Positions 1 to 6,899 are shown, counted from the stretch's first letter. The stretch is DNA of 7,994 nt from Candidatus Eiseniibacteriota bacterium (GCA_029569475.1 JAKQSZ010000044.1:1-7994), one strand, 5' to 3'. The notes: generated from the sequence alone by a model not told the origin. Numbers and translations are program-made.

Positions 1-120
1 GGGATCGCGGTCCTGCTGGGCTATCTCGGGCTTTTCCTGGGGCTGCTGGCCTTCTCGCTGGTGCTGGTGGAACGCCGCCATCGCCGGCGCGCCGCCGCGA
101 CGCGGCACATCGTGACCTGA
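1..120 (+). CDS. C-terminal end of an integral membrane protein (5' end outside window)
   Basis: Frame 1 is open from the first base to TGA at 118-120 and gives 39 residues. Residues 1-22 (GIAVLLGYLGLFLGLL...) form one hydrophobic helix, followed by a very basic tail (ERRHRRRAAATRH) that by the positive-inside rule should lie in the cytoplasm. The thioredoxin-like ArsE gene starts 48 bp downstream on the same strand, so this is probably the preceding gene of the same operon. In comparable operons this position is often taken by a permease (ArsP/DUF318-like) or an MFS exporter, but the visible tail is too short to decide and I do not recognise the family. Confidence 0.6.
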   Translation, partial: GIAVLLGYLGLFLGLLAFSLVLVERRHRRRAAATRHIVT

Positions 121-168
121 ACCGCGGGGGGGCCGTCTGACCCGCCGCACGAAAGGAGCGTCGATTCC

Positions 169-402
169 ATGTCCGACATCCTGGTCCTGGGTCCGGGCTG
201 TCCCAAGTGCCAGACCCTGTACGAGCGCGTACAGCAGGCCGCGCAGGAGCTCGGCCTCGTGTGCGAGATCGTCAAGGTCACCGACATCAACGCGATCGTC
301 GGGTTTGGGGTCCTCTCGACCCCCGCGCTCGTCGTCGACGGCGCGGTGAAGCTCTCCGGCCGGGTCCCGACCGTCGCCCAAATCAAGGAGGTGCTCGCGT
401 GA
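169..402 (+). CDS. arsE: Small cytosolic thioredoxin-like redox protein, ArsE-like
   Basis: A 77-residue protein with no signal peptide or membrane segment, so cytosolic. It is a minimal thioredoxin fold of the 'redox-active disulfide protein' type: beta strand ILVLGPG, active site CPKC (Cys11 and Cys14), helix 15-29, and the cis-proline loop STPALVVDG (Thr51-Pro52). A third cysteine is Cys32. The start is supported by a strong Shine-Dalgarno, AAAGGAG at 152-158, 10 nt before ATG. The stop overlaps the GTG start of the ArsF-like gene (GTGA, 399-402). The family name rests mainly on context: small CxxC proteins precede arsF and arsG in arsEFG clusters, where ArsE and ArsF are reported to act together in reducing nitro-aromatic arsenicals. 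Here it probably passes electrons to the downstream partners. The fold is secure; the arsE label is inferred from neighbours. Confidence 0.85.
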   Translation: MSDILVLGPGCPKCQTLYERVQQAAQELGLVCEIVKVTDINAIVGFGVLSTPALVVDGAVKLSGRVPTVAQIKEVLA

Positions 403-929
403 GCTCGCCAAGGATCCCTCTCTTCCTGGTCGGATTCGCCCTGATCGGCCTTTTCCTCGGAAGCGCGCAGGCCGGGGATTCGGCGCCGGTCCCGGCCGGA
501 GCTCCGGCCCCTGCGGCGTCGGGAACGGCGGAGGCCCCCGCACCCGCCCCCGCCGCGGCGGCGGTCGCCGACTCCGCCGCGCGGCCCCACCGCGTCCTCG
601 CGTACTACTTCCACACGACGAAGCGGTGCGCCTCCTGCCGGAAGATCGAGGCGTTCACGGCCGAGGCGGTTCGGGCCGGTTTCCGCGAGGAGCTGCGGGA
701 CGGCCGCCTGGCGTTCCAGACGGTCAACCTCGACGAGAAGGGGAACGAGCACTTCGTGAAGGACTACGAGCTCTTCACGAAGTCGGTCATCCTCGTCGAC
801 GAGCGATCCGGCAAGCAGGTGGCCTGGAAGAACCTGCCCAGGATCTGGGAGCTCCTGAACGACAAGGGGAAGTTCCTCGAGTACGTCCGTAACGAGACGC
901 GCGCGTACCTGGCCGGCCCGCAGTCATGA
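399..929 (+). CDS. arsF: Exported thioredoxin-like protein, ArsF family (nitro-arsenical reductase subunit)
   Basis: Starts at GTG 399, overlapping the arsE stop by 4 bp, with a near-perfect Shine-Dalgarno AAGGAGGTG at 385-393; longer reading of the frame into arsE is not credible. Product 176 aa. Residues 1-25 are a signal peptide (hydrophobic [14 protein letters not shown] core, cleavage likely after SAQA), followed by a low-complexity Ala/Pro linker (about 27-63) and a thioredoxin-like domain (about 64-172). The domain opens [19 protein letters not shown], the signature I associate with ArsF, with CASC at Cys77 and Cys80, and continues into [19 protein letters not shown] and [11 protein letters not shown]. 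The signal places the domain in the periplasm or on the outer face of the membrane, tethered by the linker if the signal is not cleaved. ArsF is described as a subunit for reduction of nitrophenyl arsenicals; the electron donor here could be the CcdA-like ArsG. Confidence 0.85.
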   Translation: MSSPRIPLFLVGFALIGLFLGSAQAGDSAPVPAGAPAPAASGTAEAPAPAPAAAAVADSAARPHRVLAYYFHTTKRCASCRKIEAFTAEAVRAGFREELRDGRLAFQTVNLDEKGNEHFVKDYELFTKSVILVDERSGKQVAWKNLPRIWELLNDKGKFLEYVRNETRAYLAGPQS

Positions 930-1621
930 CGGCGCTGCTCGTCGCAGCCGGCACCGCCCTCTGGCTCGGAATCCTGACCTCGATCAGCCCGTGCCCGCTC
1001 GCCTCCAACGTGGCCGCGATCTCCTTCGTCGGCCGCAGCGTGGGGAGCCCGCGGCGGGTGCTGCTCGCGGGCCTGCTCTACTCGCTCGGGCGGGCGCTGA
1101 CCTACGTCGGGATCGGGATCATCGTCGTCTCGAGCGTGCTCTCGGTGCCGGCCGTGTCGTTCTTCCTGCAGGAGCGGATGAACCAGATCCTCGGCCCGCT
1201 CCTGATCCTGGTCGGGATCGGCCTGCTGGGGCGGCTCCGGCTGCCTCTGCCGAATTGGAACCTGGGCCAGGCGGCCGGCGAGCGCACGGCCCGGTCGGGA
1301 GTCGCCGGCGCCGGCCTGCTCGGGGTGCTCTTCGCGCTCTCCTTTTGTCCTGTGTCGGCCGGGCTCTTCTTCGGCGCGCTCATCCCCTTGGCGGTCAACG
1401 TCCACTCCAGGGTGCTCCTCCCGGCGGTCTACGGAGTCGGCACCGGGCTGCCCGTCGTGGCCTTCGCCGTGCTCCTGGTGCTTGGTGCGCAGTGGATCGG
1501 CCGGGCCTTCACAACGTTGACGAAGGTCGAGCGGGCGGCGCGGCCGGTCACGGGCGCGGTCTTTATCCTGGCGGGGCTGTACCTGACGGTGGTTCACGTC
1601 TTCGGCGTGAATCTGGCATGA
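926..1621 (+). CDS. arsG: ArsG-family membrane transporter (CcdA/DsbD-like), aminoaryl-arsenical efflux
   Basis: A 231-aa polytopic protein with about six hydrophobic helices (roughly 5-28, 46-71, 86-106, 126-156, 162-189, 207-228), the size and layout of CcdA. Its two halves each carry a Cys-Pro in a helix: [10 protein letters not shown] (Cys23) and [10 protein letters not shown] (Cys141). These match the paired redox cysteines of CcdA/DsbD transmembrane domains. ArsG-family proteins are annotated as efflux permeases for aromatic aminobenzyl-type arsenicals and travel with arsE and arsF. Start ATG 926 overlaps the arsF stop (ATGA) and has no clear Shine-Dalgarno of its own, so translation is probably coupled; the stop overlaps acr3 in the same way. 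The redox alternative is that it carries electrons from the cytosolic CPKC protein to periplasmic ArsF rather than, or as well as, exporting a substrate. Family call firm; substrate inferred. Confidence 0.87.
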   Translation: MTALLVAAGTALWLGILTSISPCPLASNVAAISFVGRSVGSPRRVLLAGLLYSLGRALTYVGIGIIVVSSVLSVPAVSFFLQERMNQILGPLLILVGIGLLGRLRLPLPNWNLGQAAGERTARSGVAGAGLLGVLFALSFCPVSAGLFFGALIPLAVNVHSRVLLPAVYGVGTGLPVVAFAVLLVLGAQWIGRAFTTLTKVERAARPVTGAVFILAGLYLTVVHVFGVNLA

Positions 1622-2742
1622 ACCGCGCGACCCCGCCGGCCGGCGGCCTCTCCGCCGCCCCGAACGCCGCCGTGCCGGACCGATCCGGCCGCCTGCCGTT
1701 CCTGGACCGCTATCTCACGGCCTGGATCTTCCTCGCCATGGCACTGGGGGTCGCCCTGGGCTACCTGGTGCCGGGCGTGGCGCCCTGGTTGAACCAGGCG
1801 AACGTCGGGACAACGTCGATTCCGATCGCAGCCGGCCTCATCCTCATGATGTACCCGCCGCTGGCAAAGGTCCGCTACGAGGAGATGGGGCCGGTCTTCC
1901 GGAACACCAGGGTGCTCGGCCTCTCCCTGGTCCAGAACTGGATCATCGGGCCGATCCTCATGTTCAGCCTCGCCCTGCTCTTCCTGCGTGACCGGCCCGA
2001 GTACATGGTCGGCCTGATCATGATCGGCCTCGCCCGCTGCATCGCGATGGTCATCGTCTGGAACGACCTTGCCCAGGGAGACTCCGAGTATTGCGCGGGC
2101 CTGGTCGCTTTCAACTCGATCTTCCAGGTCCTCTTCTACCCGGTCTACGCCTGGGTCTTCATTACGAAGGTCCCGACGTGGTTCGGCCTGCAAGGCGTGG
2201 CGGTCCCGATCACGATCGGCGAGATCGCCCGCAGTGTCTTCATCTACCTCGGCCTCCCGTTCCTGGCCGGCATGCTCACGCGCTTCACCCTGATCCGCGC
2301 CCGGGGGAAGGACTGGTACCACCGGCGGTTCATCCCGAAGATCAGCCCCGTGACGCTCATCGCGCTCCTCTTCACGATCGTGGTCATGTTCTCCCTGAAG
2401 GGGGAGGCGATCGTCCAGCTCCCCTTCGACGTCGTGCGGGTCGCCGTCCCGCTTCTGGTCTACTTCGTCGTCATGTTCCTGCTCTCGTTCTTCCTGAGCC
2501 GCCGGGTCGGCGCGACGTATGGCCAGGCGACGAGCCTGTCCTTCACCGCCGCGTCGAACAACTTCGAGCTGGCGATCGCAGTCGCGGTGGCGACCTTCGG
2601 GATCCACCACGGGGCCGCGTTCGCCGCGGTCATCGGACCGCTGGTCGAAGTGCCGGTCATGATCGGACTCGTGTCCGTGGCCGTCTGGTTCGGGCGCCGG
2701 CAGTATGGGCGGGCGGGGGCCGCGGCGGGAGCGGCGCGGTGA
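1618..2742 (+). CDS. acr3: ACR3-family arsenite efflux permease
   Basis: A 374-aa inner-membrane secondary transporter of the ACR3 (BART superfamily) type that exports As(OH)3. Family hallmarks read directly: [20 protein letters not shown] (67-86), the conserved cysteine segment [19 protein letters not shown] (Cys141, equivalent to the essential thiol in helix 4), [17 protein letters not shown], and [18 protein letters not shown] with the conserved Glu317. About ten membrane segments and a normal length. The first 26 residues are a Pro/Ala-rich extension before the usual [20 protein letters not shown] opening. The start at ATG 1618 overlaps the arsG stop (ATGA) with no obvious own Shine-Dalgarno, suggesting coupling; a GTG at codon 19 is a less likely alternative. 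It gives the operon inorganic arsenite export alongside organoarsenical handling. No arsenate reductase or ArsR is in the window. The 3' end lies against a degraded EEP gene fragment. Confidence 0.95.
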   Translation: MNRATPPAGGLSAAPNAAVPDRSGRLPFLDRYLTAWIFLAMALGVALGYLVPGVAPWLNQANVGTTSIPIAAGLILMMYPPLAKVRYEEMGPVFRNTRVLGLSLVQNWIIGPILMFSLALLFLRDRPEYMVGLIMIGLARCIAMVIVWNDLAQGDSEYCAGLVAFNSIFQVLFYPVYAWVFITKVPTWFGLQGVAVPITIGEIARSVFIYLGLPFLAGMLTRFTLIRARGKDWYHRRFIPKISPVTLIALLFTIVVMFSLKGEAIVQLPFDVVRVAVPLLVYFVVMFLLSFFLSRRVGATYGQATSLSFTAASNNFELAIAVAVATFGIHHGAAFAAVIGPLVEVPVMIGLVSVAVWFGRRQYGRAGAAAGAAR

Positions 2743-2950
2743 GGCCGGGGGGGCCGGGCTCGCCGACGCCGGCCGGATCGGGAGTGGCCTCTGGCGGCCC
2801 ACATGGCGGCCCGTGTCGCGCGGGCCGTGGATCGCGCCGATCGACCACGTTCTCGTGGGCAGCGGGCTGTCGGCGCGCGGGTTCTGGACGCTCGATCTCC
2901 CCGGGTCGGGCCACCGGCTGGAGGTGGCAGACATCCCCCTGCGCGGCTGA
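2741..2950 (+). pseudogene. C-terminal remnant of an endonuclease/exonuclease/phosphatase (EEP) family gene
   Basis: Frame 2 from about 2741 to TGA 2948-2950 gives 69 residues that resemble the end of an EEP-superfamily protein: a GLADAGR stretch, WRPTWRP (family TW), APIDHVLVGSGL (the family's 'IDHVLVSPGL', IDH codons at 2840-2848), then LDLPGSGHRLEVADI where the family has PGSDHRPVVADL. The catalytic Asp of GSDH is Gly here (codon GGC at 2909-2911, one base from GAC). The other roughly 200-250 residues of the family are absent because acr3 occupies the upstream sequence, and there is no convincing start or Shine-Dalgarno. This is best read as a leftover from a rearrangement that placed the ars operon against a truncated gene. 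Homology is from remembered consensus, not alignment. Confidence 0.6.
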
Positions 2951-2970
2951 CGGCACGGCCCTTGCGCCCT

Positions 2971-2985
2971 CCGCGGACCCCGCGG
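2971..2985. terminator. Possible GC hairpin in the convergent acr3/hydrolase gap
   Basis: CCGCGG-ACC-CCGCGG is a perfect 6-bp inverted repeat with a 3-nt loop, located after the EEP remnant and between two convergent genes. No T-tract follows on either strand, so it is at best a weak terminator or stalling structure; in DNA this rich in GC it may be chance. Confidence 0.2.
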
Positions 2986-3060
2986 TCGGCCGGGAACAAG
3001 ACATGATCTCCACCGTCGATAACCGACGCCGCGCGGTGGAGCCCGGCGGCATGACCCCCG

Positions 3061-3134
3061 CCGAGCTCCGCCCGACTGGAAACGGCCCTCTACTCGACCG
3101 AGCTCCGTCCGACCGGTAACTGCCGGCTACTCGA
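3061..3134. repeat. Imperfect 37-bp tandem duplication at the 3' end of the hydrolase gene
   Basis: Two adjacent 37-bp units, 3061-3097 and 3098-3134, both begin CCGAGCTCCG and end CTACTCGA; they differ at 6 of 37 positions. The second unit contains the TAG stop of the minus-strand hydrolase (3127-3129) and its last codons, and the first repeats the same stop context just beyond it. It looks like an old tandem duplication of the gene's extreme 3' end. No function is evident. Confidence 0.8.
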
Positions 3135-4122
3135 TTCCCGGTGACTGCTTCCCGGGCAGCTCGTCCTTCCGCCCCCCGATGAACGCCACGACCCGCTGCG
3201 CCGTCTCCTCCGGCGCCTCGAGATAGGGGAAGTGACCGAGCCCCTTCATGGTCTGGAAGGTGAGATGGGGGATCCGGTCCGAGACCTGCCTCACCGCCTC
3301 GCCCGATGCGAGGTCGTGCTCTCCCCACAGGACGAGTGTCGAGGGCCTGAGCTGGGAGAGGTCGTCCCCCAGGTAGAGCTCCGGCCGCAGACCCTCGGCC
3401 GTGGCCAGGCGCTGCAGGAGCGTCGCCCACGTGCCCTGCTCCGAGGGGAGCCGCAGGCCGGCGATGCGCGTCTCGAAGTACAGGTCGGAGACGACGGCGG
3501 GGTCGGTGTGGAACATCTCCCGGTACTGGCTCTTCTGGGCCTCCATGCTCGCTCGTCCCGCCATGAACTCCTCCGCCGCGCCCGGCGTCCCGCAGATCTT
3601 CCGCATCGCGGGACCGACTTCCCTGGTCATGCCGGCGGCGTAGCCGAGAAGCACGACCCGCCGCACGCGCTCGGGATGGGCCAGGGCGGCGCAGAGGGCG
3701 AAGAACCCTCCCATGCTGCCGCCGATGAGCGTCGCCGAGTCGAGCTCCAGAGCGTCGAGCAGGGACGCGACGAAGTCCGCCGCGTGGGTCCTCAGATCCA
3801 CCGTGCGGTAGTCGAACGGTTCGGTCAGCCCGAAGCCTGGCCGGTCGACCGCGTAGAAGTGAACGGCCTCCTGCAGCGGTCGCAGGAAGGGAGCCCAGTT
3901 CATCGCCTCGCCGTCTCCGCCGTGGAGGAGCACGGCCGGTTCCCCGCGGCCGCCTTCCAGCACGTGGGTCCGGAGCCGGGGCACGGCGAGATCGACGAAA
4001 CGCGAGACGGCTTCGACTCCATACGAGTCGAGCAGCCGGCCCTGAAGTTCGATGAAGCGGTCAATGGCCGACATGTCGGCGGGGTTGCCGCTCGACTTCG
4101 AAGTCGCTTCTTGGGTTCTCAT
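3127..4122 (-). CDS. Alpha/beta-fold hydrolase
   Basis: A 331-aa protein of the alpha/beta hydrolase superfamily. Visible in order: the oxyanion-hole HGG motif VLLHGGDGEAMNW (His67-Gly68), AVDRPGFGLTEP (92-102), the nucleophile elbow LIGGSMGGFF with Ser136, the acid LWGEHD with Asp270, and the catalytic His297 in MKGLGHFPYLEAPEE. All three triad residues are present, with a helical cap region about 165-245. There is no signal peptide, so it is cytosolic. The start at 4122 (MRTQEAT...) is favoured over a longer frame to 4212 because AGAAGGGAGA (complement of 4129-4138) sits just upstream; Met17 is another option. The substrate cannot be read: the family includes esterases, C-C hydrolases, epoxide hydrolases and haloperoxidases. 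It is transcribed divergently from the XRE-STAND regulator 153 bp away, which may control it. Confidence 0.9.
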   Translation of the reverse strand: MRTQEATSKSSGNPADMSAIDRFIELQGRLLDSYGVEAVSRFVDLAVPRLRTHVLEGGRGEPAVLLHGGDGEAMNWAPFLRPLQEAVHFYAVDRPGFGLTEPFDYRTVDLRTHAADFVASLLDALELDSATLIGGSMGGFFALCAALAHPERVRRVVLLGYAAGMTREVGPAMRKICGTPGAAEEFMAGRASMEAQKSQYREMFHTDPAVVSDLYFETRIAGLRLPSEQGTWATLLQRLATAEGLRPELYLGDDLSQLRPSTLVLWGEHDLASGEAVRQVSDRIPHLTFQTMKGLGHFPYLEAPEETAQRVVAFIGGRKDELPGKQSPGIE

Positions 4123-4181
4123 CTTCGATCTCCCTTCTGTGATCGGTCCTGACGGGGTGGCTTGTCCCTCCCGCCGAAGTT

Positions 4182-4199
4182 TCGGGCTCGCCGGCCCGA
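4182..4199. promoter_or_regulatory. Inverted repeat, possible operator in divergent promoter region
   Basis: TCGGGC-N6-GCCCGA, a perfect 6-bp inverted repeat, lies midway between the divergent hydrolase and regulator genes. An XRE-type HTH could bind such a dyad, but no second copy of the same arms is seen nearby and GC-rich DNA makes short dyads common. Confidence 0.25.
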
Positions 4200-4218
4200 G
4201 GCGACCAGCCACAGCGCC

Positions 4219-4249
4219 CTGACACTCACCCCAACAGTTCCGCTACACT
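4219..4249 (+). promoter_or_regulatory. Possible sigma70-type promoter of the regulator gene
   Basis: CTGACA at 4219-4224 (5 of 6 to TTGACA) and TACACT at 4244-4249 (4 of 6 to TATAAT) are separated by 19 bp, longer than the ideal 17. A start near 4256 would give a leader of about 20 nt before the GTG at 4276. Confidence 0.35.
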
Positions 4250-4254
4250 GCTGG

Positions 4255-4264
4255 GTTCGCGAAC
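4255..4264. promoter_or_regulatory. Perfect 10-bp palindrome GTTCGCGAAC at the regulator's start site
   Basis: GTTCGCGAAC is a perfect palindrome between the proposed -10 element and the Shine-Dalgarno (GGGAG, 4265-4269) of the regulator gene. This is a good position for an autoregulatory operator. It is one short site and is offered as a candidate only. Confidence 0.3.
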
Positions 4265-4275
4265 GGGAGAGTGCC

Positions 4276-6729
4276 GTGTCAACCGTGTCAGAAGAGAGCT
4301 TCGGGGGCTGCCTGCGGCGACTGCGCCTCGCGGCAGGACTGTCGCAGGAGGAGCTGGCCGAGCGCGCCGGGCTGTCGGTCGCCGCTATCGGGCTGCTGGA
4401 ACGCGGCGAGCGCCAGCGTCCCTATCCCCATACCCTGCGGGCGCTCGCCGGCGCGCTGCGTCTGGCGCCCGCGGAACGCGCCGTCTTCTTCGCGTCGGTC
4501 TCCCGCCGGGGGCGGGGAAGTGACGGCGCTGGGAGGGAAGATCCCCGTGACCGGTGGTCCCGTCCGCCCTTGCCTCTCACGCCGATGGTGGGACGCGAGG
4601 CCCTCGTGGCATCCGTGCGTGACCTGCTCCGCGCAGGCACGACCCGGGTCGTGACGCTCACCGGACCGGGGGGGATCGGCAAGAGCCGGGCTGCCGTGGA
4701 GGTCGCCGCGGGGCTGTGCGACGCCTTCGATCCGGGGCCGGTCTGGGTCGACCTGGAAACGCTGACCGACCCGGCAGAAGCCATCCCGGCGATCGGACGG
4801 GCGCTCGGCCTGGTCGAACGCCCGGAGCAGGATACCGCCCGGATCATCGAGACGCATCTCGAAGGCCGGCGGGGCCTGCTGCTCCTCGACGGTTTCGAGC
4901 GCCTTCTCCCGGCGGTGCCCGCCATTGCCAACCTCCTGCGGCGGTGCGCCGGCCTGACCCTGCTCGTGACGAGCCGTGAGGCCCTCCGCCTCCGCGGGGA
5001 GCACGTGGTCGAGATCCCGCCTCTCAACCTGCCCGGCCCCGAGATGAGGGCCAGCGCAGCATCGGTCGGGCGCGCCGAAGCGGTGGCTCTGCTACTGCAG
5101 CGGGCGCGGGCGGTGCGGCCGGGATTCGTTCTGACGGATGCGGACGCGGAGGTCGTGGCCTCGATCTGCGCCCGGCTGGATGGCATTCCCTTGGCGTTGG
5201 AGCTGGCGGCGGTTCACCTCAAACATCAATCCCCGCTGTCCCTGCTGAAGCGACTGGAGAGACGGCTATCGGTTCTCGAGGAGGGACCGCGCGACCTGCC
5301 CGTCCGGCAGAGAGACCTGCGCGCCACCATCGCCTGGAGCTACGAAGGGCTCGATCCGCGGGAGCAGAGTGTTTTCCGCGGCTGTTCCGTCTTCCGGGGC
5401 GGTTTCACGCTGGAAGCGGCCGAGGCGGTCTGCGGCGACGAGGACGCCGCCCGGGTCGGCCACATCCTGTCGTCGCTTGCGGACAAGAGCCTCCTGCGGG
5501 CCGCGCCCGATCCTGCGGGCGAGACGCGCTTCTCGATGTTGGAGACGATCGGCGAATACGCCGGCGAGCGACTGGCCGAGGGGACGGAAGAACCGGAGCG
5601 GGCCCGGAGGCACGCCCGGTACTTCCGCGACCTGGCTGAAGCGGCCAGCCAGCATCTCGCCAGCGGTGCGCGTTCGGTCTGGCTTGCGCGGCTCGACGGC
5701 GAGATCGCCAACCTGCGCGCGGCGTTGGCCTGGGCCGTGGCCGAGGAAGATGTGGAGGTCGCGCTCGGACTGGCCGGCGGGCTGGCCTGGTACTGGATCC
5801 TCCGCGGGTCCGTGCGTGAGGGAGCAGGCTGGACCGAACGGGCGCTCGCTCTCCCGGTGCGGCCCGGGGCGGAAGGCGCCCGGGGGCACGCCCTCTACGC
5901 CGGAGCCGCCATGGCCTGGAAGTTCGAGGATCATCCGCTGGCGCGCCGCCGCGCGGAGGAGGCCGTGGCGCTCCTGCGGAAGGGGTCCGACTCCCGCCGG
6001 TTGGCTCTGGCCCTGGCTCTCCGCGGGCTCGTCGCGAGTTCCGAGGGCGATCCGGGTCGAGCGGCGGAGCTGCACCGGGAGTCGTTGGCCCTCTTCCGGG
6101 GGCTGGAGGACTCCTGGGGAACCGCCTATGCGGAGTCGAATCTCGGGGACGCGTTGCTCCAAACAGGGGACGCGGCCGGCGCCAAGGCGCACTACGACGA
6201 TGCCCTCCGCCGGTTCACGGAGACGGGAGACGATTGGGGAAGAGGGATCGTCCTGCACACGCTGGGCAATGTCGCGTGGATCGAAGGCAACCTGAGCACC
6301 GCCGGCGAACGGTACGAGGCGTGTGTCGCGCTGTTCCGGCGGATGGGGAACGACGAAAATGCGGCGCGCGGGCTGCTCTGCCTGTCCGCCGTCTACCTGA
6401 GGCAGGAGCGGACGGCCGAGGCGGAGGGAGTTCTCCGGGAGGGCCTGCGGATCTGGCTGGCCTTCGAGAGCAAGGCGGGAGTGGCCGCCTGCCTGGAAGG
6501 CCTGGCCGGAATCCAGGCAGCGCTCGGAAACTTGCCCGCGGCGGTTCGCCTCTTCGCAGGCGCCGAGGTCCGGAGCCGCGGCCGGATCACCCTCTACGCC
6601 GTGCCCGGAGATCTCTTCTCGCTCCACCGGGTGAGGACGGAAAAGGGCCTCGACCCGGCGGAGTTCGCGATGTACTGGGCAGAGGGGGAAGGGATGAGCG
6701 TGCGGCAATTGGCTGGGGAGCTGGGGTAG
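4276..6729 (+). CDS. XRE-HTH / STAND (NB-ARC-like) ATPase / TPR transcriptional regulator
   Basis: An 817-aa regulator. Residues 8-72 are an XRE/Cro-type HTH (LRLAAGLSQEELAERAGLS...). From about 103 (PMVGREALV) comes a STAND NTPase: Walker A GPGGIGKS (130-137), Walker B LLLLD (Asp205), the sensor stretch LLVTSREALRLRGEH (229-243), GIPLALELAA (303-312), and the winged-helix landmarks LRATIAWSY, DKSLLR and FSMLETIGEYA up to about 430. About six TPR-like repeats of near 40 residues fill roughly 539-769, then the family's usual C-terminus (FAMYWAEGEGMS). GTG 4276 is chosen because GGGAG (4265-4269) lies 6 nt upstream; GTG 4285 is possible. Proteins of this build are thought to sense a ligand or partner through the TPR region, switch with ATP and control DNA binding. 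There is no BTAD or LuxR domain. Walker B reads DGFE where relatives usually have DNFE. The likely target is the divergent hydrolase, its own gene, or both. Confidence 0.93.
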   Translation: MSTVSEESFGGCLRRLRLAAGLSQEELAERAGLSVAAIGLLERGERQRPYPHTLRALAGALRLAPAERAVFFASVSRRGRGSDGAGREDPRDRWSRPPLPLTPMVGREALVASVRDLLRAGTTRVVTLTGPGGIGKSRAAVEVAAGLCDAFDPGPVWVDLETLTDPAEAIPAIGRALGLVERPEQDTARIIETHLEGRRGLLLLDGFERLLPAVPAIANLLRRCAGLTLLVTSREALRLRGEHVVEIPPLNLPGPEMRASAASVGRAEAVALLLQRARAVRPGFVLTDADAEVVASICARLDGIPLALELAAVHLKHQSPLSLLKRLERRLSVLEEGPRDLPVRQRDLRATIAWSYEGLDPREQSVFRGCSVFRGGFTLEAAEAVCGDEDAARVGHILSSLADKSLLRAAPDPAGETRFSMLETIGEYAGERLAEGTEEPERARRHARYFRDLAEAASQHLASGARSVWLARLDGEIANLRAALAWAVAEEDVEVALGLAGGLAWYWILRGSVREGAGWTERALALPVRPGAEGARGHALYAGAAMAWKFEDHPLARRRAEEAVALLRKGSDSRRLALALALRGLVASSEGDPGRAAELHRESLALFRGLEDSWGTAYAESNLGDALLQTGDAAGAKAHYDDALRRFTETGDDWGRGIVLHTLGNVAWIEGNLSTAGERYEACVALFRRMGNDENAARGLLCLSAVYLRQERTAEAEGVLREGLRIWLAFESKAGVAACLEGLAGIQAALGNLPAAVRLFAGAEVRSRGRITLYAVPGDLFSLHRVRTEKGLDPAEFAMYWAEGEGMSVRQLAGELG

Positions 6730-6807
6730 GGATGGTGCGTCCGCCTGCCTGACCTCCACGCCGATCCGCCTCTCGCGCAGAGTCCCGCGGTCGATGGCGG
6801 GGACCTC

Positions 6808-6822
6808 GGCCGCATGGCGGCC
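6808..6822. repeat. Hairpin GGCCGC-ATG-GCGGCC downstream of regulator
   Basis: A perfect 6-bp inverted repeat with a 3-nt loop, about 80 bp after the regulator stop. It lacks a T-tract, so a terminator role is only a possibility. Confidence 0.25.
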
Positions 6823-6899
6823 AGAAGTGGGGGGACGATGGACGTTTCTCTGGGGTGCCGCTCGGTCACCTTGCGGGATCGGTGTGCGCATCTGTCTTC

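Noticed and set aside
2705..2740. Extending the EEP remnant back to the ATG at 2705
   Set aside because: That part overlaps the acr3 3' end, reads [14 protein letters not shown] filler and shows no EEP similarity.
1594..2934. 446-codon minus-strand open frame opposite acr3
   Set aside because: Its translation is mostly Arg, Asp, Glu, Pro and Gly with no domain, and the opposite strand encodes an unmistakable ACR3 with conserved motifs. It is a GC-driven antisense shadow.
4123..4212. N-terminal extension of the hydrolase to 4212
   Set aside because: The ATG at 4122 has a strong AGAAGGGAGA site just upstream, and the extra 30 residues show no conserved feature.
4162..4275. N-terminal extension of the regulator to a TTG at 4162
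   Set aside because: The HTH begins only near the GTG at 4276, which has a well-placed GGGAG; the extension would be low-complexity and would cover the promoter and palindromes.
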